Positions 55,961 through 64,000 of a DNA stretch of 64,000 nt are shown here, piece after piece; position 1 is the stretch's first letter; each line of letters starts with the position of its first letter. The position numbers and the translations under genes are program-made. Source of the DNA: Ahaetulla prasina (lineage: Eukaryota > Chordata > Lepidosauria > Squamata > Colubridae); NCBI RefSeq assembly GCF_028640845.1, contig NC_080546.1:15969520-16033519 (forward strand). The letters run 5' to 3'. Under the pieces are notes generated by a model. That model saw only the letters and a program-made list of their open reading frames with translations. It made no database searches and was not told the origin of the DNA.

Positions 55961-56462
55961 AAAAAAAAAATTGCTACCAACTTGCCTTCCATTGAGGACC
56001 TGTATACTGCACGAATCAAGAAGAGGGCCGTGAAAATATTTGCAGATCCCTCGCATCCTGGACATAAACTGTTTCAACTCCTACCCTCAAAACGACGCTA
56101 TAGAGCACTGCACACCAGAACAACTAGACACAAGAACAGTTTTTTCCCGAAGGCCATCACTCTGCTAAACAAATAATTCCCTCAACACTGTCAGACTATT
56201 TACTGAATCTGCACTACTATTAATTGTTTCATAGTTCCCATCACCAATCTCTTTCCACTTATGACTGTATGACTATAACTTGTTGCTGGCAATCTTATGA
56301 TTTATATTGATATATTGACCATCAATTGTGTTGTAAATGTTGTACCTTGATGAACGTATCTTTTCTTTTATGTACACTGAGAGCATATGCACCAAGACAA
56401 ATTCCTTGTGTGTCCAATCACACTTGGCCAATAAAAAATTCTATTCTATTCTATTCTATTCT
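55961..56462 (+). mobile_element. snake CR1-type LINE 3' end with ATTCT tail
   Basis: NLPSIEDLYTARIKKRAVKI, FADPSHPGHKLFQLLPSKRR and KNSFFPKAITLLNK, then the standard tail and about five ATTCT units. It is nearly identical to 34090-34565. Confidence 0.88.
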
Positions 56463-56556
56463 AATTTTCTGTTGGAATCCCTAATAAAAATTGTTCTGGC
56501 TCTCCCTTTATTGGTTTCTGTATTATTTCCTGTAACCACTTTTTAATTTTGGCCCA

Positions 56557-56772
56557 GAATTGTCAGGTAATCCCTTTTTGCAACCTTCTGACAAGCCAAG
56601 TCAACAAGGAAAGCAGGTTCACTTAACTGCCGGGTTTACTGCAGTGATTCGCTTAACAAATGTGGCAAGAAAAGTTGTAAAATGGGGCGCTAACTCACTT
56701 AACCAATTTCTCACTTAGCAACATATATTTTGGGCTCAATTGTGGACCAAAGTCGAGGATTAACCTGTATAT
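56557..56772. mobile_element. MITE (GGTAGTCCTC family), right part
   Basis: TTTGCAACCTTCTGACAAGC, GTTGTAAAATGGGGCGC and AAGTCGAGGATTAACCTGTA. The left half is missing. Confidence 0.75.
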
Positions 56773-57542
56773 AATTTTACAGATCGAGACGAATAGTATA
56801 TTTTTCTGGCCCATAAAAAAATACATGTAAGGGATGGAATGGCTCTATCTGTATGAAATCATTTTTTGTTAAGAAAATCAGCTACTCCACTTCTCCACTG
56901 CCCTGGCTTTCCTCAAATATGAAAATGACTCAGCCTGATCGCCTGTCAAAGCAAAACTCATAACATCCTAACAAACGTGCTTTGAAAGTCAGAACTGGGC
57001 TTGTGCTGACTTTTAAAAAGAAAAAGAAAAGAAAAATTGAAAAAGGTCCTAGAGCAATCACTATACAACAGGAATTATTTGAAGAGACAATGGCTGGCCT
57101 GAAGCCACCCAATGCATTTCATGGCTGAACAAACATTTAAAATCACAATGCCTGAATTATATCCACGCACAGCCGTACAGCCCCTGTCTTCTTCATTACT
57201 CCTCAAAGAGCGCTTTTTGTCAGAAAACAGACTGAGATGAAAATAACCAGTGCATTTTTAAAGGGCTGATACTGATCCTTTAACCCTGCAAGGTATGCAC
57301 CACTAACTGGCTGGGTTGTTTGAACATATTTGTCGAGCATCTAGTTTAATTTTTCCCCCAAAATGGGCATCTCCCACTAGAGACTGGCACATAAGCCAAG
57401 CAAATTAAGGCAATAAGGAGAAAGCCAGTTTCAAGGCTTTACTTATTTCACGTATGGAAAAAATGCCCATATATACCCAGTATATGAGTAGGACAAAGTA
57501 GTGGACTTCATGTTACATTTTATTTTATTTGTTAAATTTATA
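56773..57542. other. intron, no recognised element
   Basis: MAPK10 intron without recognised repeats. Confidence 0.35.
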
Positions 57543-57675
57543 TGCTGCCCATATGTCCTTGTTTGTCTAATCACACTTGGCCGAATAAAGCTGTGCTTTT
57601 CTACTGTGTTCAATTCTATGCCCATCCTATTATTGTTCTGTTCTGTTCTGTTCTGTTCTATTCTATTCTATTCTG
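57543..57675 (+). mobile_element. decayed snake CR1-type 3' tail with GTTCT/ATTCT repeat
   Basis: CCTTGTTTGTCTAATCACAC and TTGGCCGAATAAAG, then TTCTG and TTCTA units from about 57637. Confidence 0.75.
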
Positions 57676-58374
57676 CAGGCGTGGTATTCACTTACCTTCA
57701 CTATCTGTTCGCAAATGTGAGTGCACGTGCAGGGCCTTGCGGGCATGCATAGACCGTCAAAAACATGGATAAATGGGATGTGATTACATCCAGGCAGGTG
57801 GGCGGAGCCACTTGCAGCTGCCACTACCTGTTGTGCCTCGCTCGCTCCCCCCGCTGCAGCCGGGCCCCTCTTATCTCCTGCCGGACGCTGATAGTGCTGA
57901 AGAATGTCCTGGCATGCCACCAGCCCCCAGCCCTGGCACCATGCCCGGACAAACCGAACAAACAAACCTCCCTCCGATAGCATGTGCGCCTGAAGCCAAC
58001 CACGAGCTGGGATTACCAACAGCTGGAGACGAAACGATGCAATGGATAGATCCACGCTTCCGGAGAATGGAGAGACGACGTCACCAAAAGGAAGGGAGGG
58101 TCAGGCCTGGATAAGTGCTGAGTCATGGAGCCACACCCCGTGGCCTATATAAAGGATCTGCTTTCTGGCATTCTCTGAGTCAGGCAAAGTCTAATCTGGA
58201 TTGCTGAAGTCACATCTTGGATTCCTGCCTGCCCTGAGGACTCTGATAGGATTTTGGCAGAGCTGCAGAGGCACACTTGATACGGACTTTCCCAACCCGG
58301 CCGTCAGAGCAGGAGTGGGACACGACACTACCAGTTCACCCAAACCAAATAGAACTGGCTGAATACCACCACTG
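57676..58374. mobile_element. hAT-type MITE inserted in an ATTCT repeat, split by a solo LTR
   Basis: The ends are CAGGCGTGGTATTCACTTAC and GAATACCACCACTG. The 8-mer ctattctg flanks it perfectly (57668-57675 and 58375-58382); it comes from the microsatellite. Confidence 0.92.
57829..58327 (+). mobile_element. solo LTR, 499 bp, TGTTGTG..CACGACA
   Basis: The ends TGTTGTG and CACGACA are inverted with one mismatch. The 5-mer ctacc flanks it perfectly (57824-57828 and 58328-58332). A TATATAA box is at about 58146. It is the same family as 5351. No internal region is present. Confidence 0.92.
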
Positions 58375-58383
58375 CTATTCTGA

Positions 58384-58450
58384 TATTCTATTCTATTCTA
58401 TTCTATTCTATTCTATTCTATTCTATTCTATTCTATTCTAGTCTAGTCTC
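58384..58450. repeat. (ATTCT)n microsatellite, right part
   Basis: The continuation of the repeat split by the MITE, ending with AGTCT variants. Confidence 0.95.
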
Positions 58451-59053
58451 TTATCAAGTGACTCTAGCTGTTTAAGTCATAAAATAGCAATATAAAAGTA
58501 CTAGAATGTTAAAAACATTATAAACATTGAACATTAAATATTAAAATATTAAAATTAACAGCAAACTGGATTTAAAAAGGGCTAATATGTAAACTGGGTA
58601 GAGGATCTTCTGCTAATCTATTAACCACTGCCTGAATGTGGGGGCACTTGGTATTTTTCATGTGTGGGTTCTTTTCTTGCAGATGTTTCATTGCCCAACC
58701 AGGTTGCCTAAATATTTTCTTCTATTGGTGCCTCCAGAATGATTAGGAAGATCCCCACTAGCTTAGGTCTATCCTGGCATCTTTTAAAAATCACATTTTG
58801 TCACTTAAATGTTTCTTAAAATCTTCTTGCACTGAGGGTAACTTATTTTTTGCCTTTATAAAAGGGAGTCGGAACAAATCTGAGCAGTTGAGAAGCCAGG
58901 TTTGCATCTGTTCACATTAGCACACATTTTAATAATTATTTTCCAAAAGTTTGATTTTTATTCTATGAGTATGGAGAGAAATAAGTCACTATTCATTAAA
59001 ACAAGCCCAAAGCAATCTTGAGCTATGCAATCTGACTAATGTTGACACGATAC
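58451..59053. other. intron with a decayed Penelope-like motif
   Basis: Mostly unassigned. At 58683-58715 GCAGATGTTTCATTGCCCAA resembles the reversed hammerhead segment at 20205, but the first box is lost. Confidence 0.4.
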
Positions 59054-59290
59054 CCTACAAAACATAAAGAGGGCTGTAAGACTCACTGGAGAAGAGCCTA
59101 ATGCTGGGAAAGATTGACGGCAAAAGAAGAAGGGGACGACAGAGACCGAGGTGGCTGGACGGAGTCACTGAAGCAGTAGGAGTGAGCTTAAATGGACTCC
59201 AGAGGATGGTAGAGGACAGGAAGGCCTGGAGGAACGTTGTCCATGGGGTCGCGATGAGTCGGACACGACTTCGCAACTAGCAACAACAAG
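59054..59290 (+). mobile_element. Bov-B LINE 3' end
   Basis: AAGAAGAAGGGGACGACAGA, GGTGGCTGGACGGAGTCACT and GGGGTCGCGATGAGTCGGAC, ending GACACGACTTCGCAACTAGC and (CAA)n. This is the typical Bov-B/RTE tail found across squamates and ruminants. Confidence 0.88.
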
Positions 59291-59836
59291 ACCAAATGTA
59301 GAAAAACTTCACCTTATCCAGATCTCAAAAGCTTAACGGTTATTTTATAAAATGGCCAAGGTTCTCTAGGAGAATGCACAGAAGACCCTTGGTAGGTCCA
59401 AAGCCAATCTATTCTTAAATAGCCAGACGCAAAGGCAGGTTAAAGTTGGCTTGTACTTTCTTACAAATCTGTCTCTAAAGAGAAAATCCTGACTTCGACC
59501 TAGGCTTCAGTCATTCTGAGTAATAATTCATATTAGCAATAGGTTATCACCTGGCATTTAAAGAAAAGCCACCGGAGTCTACGTGTTTTAAAACTGTCAA
59601 AAGTATAAGGGCCTTGTCACCCGTCTATTTCCCTACCTTGTTATCCTCACTGCTTTTTGGAATGAGACATCTTTAATTTTACTGCTCTTCTACAGGCTGT
59701 GAAAAGATCATAAAATTTTAATGGATGTATAAAAAGTAATTTTAGCCAGATAAAGGCTCTGCTTCTTAAATGGGATGCCAACTAGCCTACCACCTCTTCA
59801 CTTACATGATTGGTACTATAAATCCCAAGAAGCTAC
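59291..59836. other. intron, no recognised element
   Basis: No repeat or coding signal is recognised. Confidence 0.35.
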
Positions 59837-59844
59837 ATATAGGG

Positions 59845-60191
59845 CAATGATGGCTAACCTTTTCTGGATCAAGTGTTCAAAGCGCATGCCCGAACCCCCA
59901 AAATCCAATGCGTGCGTGACCCCCACATATGTGTGTGGCCCGCATGTGCCCCACACATGCGCAGCCCCCCTATGCGCACGCAGTCTCCCAGCACTTGCCC
60001 CGCCCCCTGCCTCTGCGTGAGGGCCCACACACACATCCTGCGCATGTGTGACCTAGATCTGACAACCAGCTGGTCGGCAGGAGGCACGCACGCATGTGTG
60101 TCAGAGCTGAACTGGGGCGACGGCTTACTTGCCCACAGAGAGGGTGCTGCGTGCCACCTGTGGCACGCGTGCCTTAGGTTCACCATCACGA
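59845..60191. mobile_element. hAT-type MITE (GATGG family), 347 bp
   Basis: The ends are CAATGATGGCTAACC and GGTTCACCATCACGA. The 8-mer atataggg flanks it perfectly (59837-59844 and 60192-60199). It has a CpG- and ACAC-rich interior. Confidence 0.9.
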
Positions 60192-60402
60192 ATATAGGGG
60201 CATTGCCTATAGGTTAAGCTCTAGGTACAAGAGCATTTCCTCTAATACTGGTTTATATTTTTAATGTTCCTGCTCTCTCTCTCACTAATATTTATGGTGC
60301 TTATTTTGATGGTTTTGTGTCCACATCAGATAAGTGGACACAAAATATTTGAAATCAAATCTTTGTCCTTCTATTTAACTTGCTGCTGCCTTAATGCATT
60401 TG

Positions 60403-60482
60403 AATTACAGATCATCCTCAATTTACAATCACAATTGGGACCCGAATCTCAGTCATTGAATGAGGCAGCCATTCAGTGAGAC
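60403..60482. mobile_element. MITE (GGTAGTCCTC family), left end only
   Basis: ACAGATCATCCTCAATTTAC and ATTGAATGAGGCAGCC, then family text is lost. Confidence 0.5.
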
Positions 60483-60663
60483 ATTACATCACTGCTTCGC
60501 TCAATAATCCCAATCCTGGCACTCCAGATTGCAGATGTTGAACGATCTCGCAGGTCATTAAACAGAGATTCAGATAAGTAGCACAGGGTGCCTTGTGGGA
60601 TGGAGGGAGACAATTAATTCCAGAAATATTAAAACTTTTTGAGGCCAAGTCATTGGCTCAAAT

Positions 60664-60989
60664 CAGAGGTATCAAACTCGGTTTCAATGAGGGCCGCATC
60701 AGGGTTGGGTTTGATGGGGTGGGCGTGGCCAGGGTGCACGTGACCAGCGTGATGTCACTTATGTCAGGGGTGGCTGTGGTGGCCCGAGCGCTCTGACAGA
60801 GAAAATGGGCTCCTGAACTCTGTTTTCAACTACAACGACCTCCTGCTGCCCTCTGCCAGCAAAAATGGAGCTCAGGGGGGCTGCACACAGGTGGCAGGAG
60901 GCCATTGCGGCCAAAAACAGAGCTTGGGAGAGCCGCATGCGGCCTCATGGGCCGGATCCGGCCTGTGGGCCTTAAGTTTGATATTTCTG
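60664..60989. mobile_element. hAT-type MITE (GTGTCAAACTC family), perfect duplication
   Basis: The ends are CAGAGGTATCAAACTC and AAGTTTGATATTTCTG. The 8-mer gctcaaat flanks it at 60656-60663 and 60990-60997. Confidence 0.93.
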
Positions 60990-61027
60990 GCTCAAATTCT
61001 TGATGGTGTACAAGTGTGACTTTATAG

Positions 61028-61141
61028 CAGGGGTCTCCAACCTTGGCAACTTTAAGCCTGGAGGAGTTCAGCTTTGTTGGCTGGGGAATTCTGGGAGTTG
61101 AAGTCCTCCAGGTTTAAAGTTGCCAAGGTTGGTGACCCCTG
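61028..61141. mobile_element. hairpin hAT-type MITE, 114 bp
   Basis: The ends are CAGGGGTCTCCAACC and GGTTGGTGACCCCTG. Flanks are ctttatag and ctttacag (7 of 8). Confidence 0.93.
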
Positions 61142-61149
61142 CTTTACAG

Positions 61150-62206
61150 TATGTGAAGAAGGATCCAGACAAAATTCTTGAGATTAATCCTCACTGCACT
61201 GAATGGAAGAGCAAATTCCCAGTTAAGGCTTGAGACAGGAATGCCCACAACCCTGGAAGGGAGTCTCAAGCACCAGGCAAATCAGGAGATCCAGACATTA
61301 CTGTAATCTCTCAATACAAGAATCTTGAACCTGTAACGGTCAAGGGAAATCAGCAGGAGTTAAAAATAGAAAGGAATTCAAGATTTGCTGGACTTAAAAT
61401 CTTTTGTGAGCGTGCAAGGACTCATGACTGATGACTTGTTTGACCCCTGTCTCAGGCTCAGCCTGGTCATTTCCCACAGGAAATTGGAGGAGGAGGATAA
61501 AGTACTGGCTGAAAATCCAATTCTTTCTGCTCAGATCGACTCCTCTAGTTTTAATGGATAATTTTCCTTCTTCCCAGAAACAGCCATGGAGCAGAGGTTT
61601 CTATACAATTCCTAATTTTCCACATGAATCCTTATTTCTGTAGGGGTATGACCAAGCTGAACCAAAGAATAAGAAACATGGGGTGCCAAAGTTAATAAGT
61701 TGCCTCAACACGGTAGAAATGAGATAAATAAGGATGCTTGGGAACCAGCAAAATACTTACAAAATCTAACTTTCCTCAGGCTGAAGATGCTATTTTTCAA
61801 AGTCAGACATAATATCTTAGCATCACATTGCAGCAAGGCAGACACTCCAAAATCCCATTAACCAAGCGTACCTGCCCAGGTGGTGACAAGAAAATTGAAT
61901 CCATTTCTCACACCCTATTGCACTGCAAATTCCACGGAGATATCAGGTCAGCTTATATTTGCCCCTAATAGATAAATTCCCAGGAAGGTCAGACTATTTC
62001 TATGTGAATCAACTCCTAGAAGATTCAAAATAACTCATCACTTGTGCAGTACCCAAATTCTGTGTTGCCCTGATTAAAATAAGGCATAACGGGTCACAGG
62101 AATAACCTGTTTTATTCGCCCCTTCAAGTTCATTATGTGTTAATTATCTTTTTCAGAGGATATGCACAGTTATTTTGTAAGTTATAATACTTTAGATTTG
62201 TACTGC
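61150..62206. other. intron, no recognised element
   Basis: MAPK10 intron. Short frames here have no recognisable domains. Confidence 0.35.
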
Positions 62207-62399
62207 TAAAGAATATAACAGAATCATCAGTGTTTGGAATACTTTGCCTGACTCTATGGTCTCTTCCCATAATCCTAAAAGCTTTAACCAAAAACTTTCT
62301 ACTATTGACCTCACCCCATTCCTAAGAGGACCATAAGGGGCGTGCATAAGCGCACAAACGTGCCTACCGTTCCTGTCCTATTGTTTTCCTTTTCTTCTT

Positions 62400-62436
<37 letters not shown>

Positions 62437-62545
62437 TTATACCTCCTAATATTTACTCATATATATGTTTATATACTATATAATCTTTTTGTATGATACT
62501 TACATATATTGTTGTGACAAAATAAATAAATAAAATAAAATAAAA
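62207..62545 (+). mobile_element. LINE 3' end, same family as 53640
   Basis: It matches 54265-54560 almost base for base (AACAGAATCATCAGTG, GGGGCGTGCATAAGCGCAC), but with a longer (TA)n at 62404-62434. Confidence 0.88.
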
Positions 62546-62603
62546 TATAGTAGTATATGTTACATTTTATGTTATATATACATTTCTGTTATATATATAT
62601 AGT

Positions 62604-62886
62604 CATGGACCAGCAACATTTGAAAACATGCAACACAAAAGGAAAATCAAAGGGATGAGATTAAACATAGCAAGTATTCACAAAAGTAAGATCAGAGAGA
62701 AGAGTTTTAATAGTAACTTGCATGCATGCAAGTACGTGTGTGTGTGTATACACACGCACATATACATTCATGTATATATTCATATATACATATTGTGTGT
62801 GTGTGTGTGTATGATATCTTAGTATTTAATCTCACCCCTTTGATTTTACCTTTGTGCTGCACATTTTTAAATGTTGCTGGTCCCTG
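62604..62886. mobile_element. fold-back element, about 70-bp inverted arms
   Basis: Left arm from CATGGACCAGCAACATTTG to about 62675. The right arm (62820-62886) is its reverse complement, ending AAATGTTGCTGGTCCCTG. The spacer is GT/TA-rich. No clear target duplication is seen; the superfamily is unknown. Confidence 0.75.
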
Positions 62887-63590
62887 ATTTTATAATCATT
62901 ATGTTACTTATAAACTTCAATACTTGGGAGTCAAAATGCCAGACCTCGACTGACTATCCCACTTGGTCTTGGTTCCCGAGGACCGAGTGGACACAACTTT
63001 GCTGCAACTAGAAAATTGTGAATAAAAAAAATTAACGTCATACTTTGTAAGAAATGTTCTTCACCAATGAAATTTCAGTGGCTCCAACAGAAATAATGGT
63101 AAATTAAGTGAGACTTGTTTAGACATCATTCTAGTTGCACAGCTGTTATCAGTGGCTTCTATTCCAGGTTTATTATAGCAACTTTCCACAATCATTATAG
63201 GACTTTGAAGTGAGTAGTTGCACAAAGGTTGTCTGTCTCCATGGATTCTTGAATGCTACATTTATACAAGTAAATTTGTATCGCACCAAATCCCTTCCAG
63301 AGTAGCTTGATAACAGCTTGATAAGGACACAGGTGTGACACAGGGACTTCTATTAGCCTGGAAGGATGAATGTCAACCAGTATTTTGATCCAGACAAAAT
63401 TGGATTTTTCCCCCCAGACTAATTGCTTCTTGGGGAGGGGGAAGACAATGAATGGTTGGAAAGAAATATCAGAAACTGGGAGGGAGACAAGAGAATATGG
63501 TAAGCTCATCTATCTTGGGTTCTGGGCCCTACCCAGCTTGTTTGGCATCCAGTCCCAGACAGTTATCTCTGAAGGAATGTGGTAGATGAA
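62887..63590. other. intron, no recognised element
   Basis: No repeat ends or exons are recognised. Confidence 0.35.
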
Positions 63591-63719
63591 AAATATTAAA
63601 GCAGCGCAAATGCAGGTGAACACTAGAGGGCAGCAAAGAGAAGTGAGGGCAAGGAATTGAAAATATTTACTGCTCTCTAGTGGTCATGCAGATTTTTGCA
63701 GCCCGGCTAGTGATTCTCC

Positions 63720-63980
63720 TGTTGCAGGAGAAGACAATATTCTCCAGCCATGTGCTCTCTGACCCCTCCCATCACAAGTATTTTATCTAAGCTGTAATGT
63801 ATTTGAAATTTTGGAGGGAAATTTGGGCGGGAAAATACATGTTGCTGATTGGCTGGTGCCTCAGCCAAAATACTATATAAAGAGAGGTGTTTGCCTATTG
63901 TCTTTGCTGGGTTTCACAATAAACTAAAGAGCTGTTGTCACTTGTATCGTCTCCTGCCTCTTCATTGCCCAAACTTAACA
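63720..63980 (+). mobile_element. 5' LTR of an LTR retrotransposon or endogenous retrovirus, continuing past the window
   Basis: The right end CTTAACA is followed by a primer-binding site. Upstream are a reversed CCAAT (GATTGGCT, about 63846), TATATAA (63874-63880) and AATAAA (63918-63923), the order expected for U3-R-U5. The left boundary is uncertain; TGTTGCAG at 63720 is one candidate and it could start as early as about 63590. Internal genes, if any, lie beyond base 64000. Confidence 0.7.
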
Positions 63981-63981
63981 T

Positions 63982-64000
63982 TGGCGACGGAGGTGGGATA
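63982..64000 (+). other. retroelement primer-binding site
   Basis: TGGCGACGGAGGTGGGAT begins two bases after the LTR end. It is complementary, with about three mismatches, to the 3' end of tRNA-Ser(GCT). Confidence 0.65.

Overview
This window is vertebrate nuclear DNA, most likely from a snake. The protein-coding exons match tetrapod genes. Most of the rest is squamate-type interspersed repeats: a tRNA-derived Sauria-type SINE with a Bov-B-like tail, a Bov-B LINE 3' end, CR1-clade LINE 3' ends that run into ATTCT/AGAAT microsatellites (a pattern reported for snake CR1 elements), Penelope-like fragments, many small hAT-type MITEs, one Helitron and several solo LTRs. Family names given here are recognised by eye; no database was searched.

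Two genes lie tail to tail. On the plus strand, the last four coding exons of ARHGAP24 (FilGAP, a Rac-directed RhoGAP) are at 199-272, 3431-3552, 12588-13659 and 20534-20777. They cover the end of the RhoGAP domain, the Ser/Thr-rich linker and the C-terminal coiled coil. Splice phases agree at each junction and the product ends in the conserved IWIQ. The 3' UTR probably ends near 21505. On the minus strand, the last three coding exons of MAPK10 (JNK3) are at 51183-51246, 48484-48561 and 42624-42766. The final exon keeps two acceptor sites 5 nt apart, which is the known switch between the short (alpha1) and long (alpha2) JNK C-termini. Earlier MAPK10 kinase exons were not seen and should lie beyond 64000. 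Earlier ARHGAP24 exons lie before base 1. The order ARHGAP24(+) then MAPK10(-) is the same as on human chromosome 4q21.

Layout: 1-21.5 kb is the 3' end of ARHGAP24, with introns full of MITEs, solo LTRs and simple repeats. 21.8-37 kb is intergenic: a SPIN-like hAT, a Helitron carrying 88-bp tandem repeats, many MITEs, Penelope-like and CR1 fragments, and a repeat-poor block at 28.6-31.0 kb. 37-42.6 kb is repeat-poor and probably contains the MAPK10 3' UTR. 42.6-51.2 kb holds the MAPK10 exons and introns. 51.2-64 kb is the next MAPK10 intron, very repeat-rich, with a four-layer transposon nest at 57.5-58.5 kb and a 5' LTR plus primer-binding site running off the right edge.

The main general observation is the density of transposon insertions that can be proven from the sequence alone. 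More than a dozen MITEs have 8-bp target duplications with hAT-type ends, several are nested so their relative ages can be read, and at least five Penelope-like segments keep a recognisable hammerhead-ribozyme core. No bacterial, CRISPR or operon features are present, and I saw no convincing protein-coding gene other than ARHGAP24 and MAPK10.
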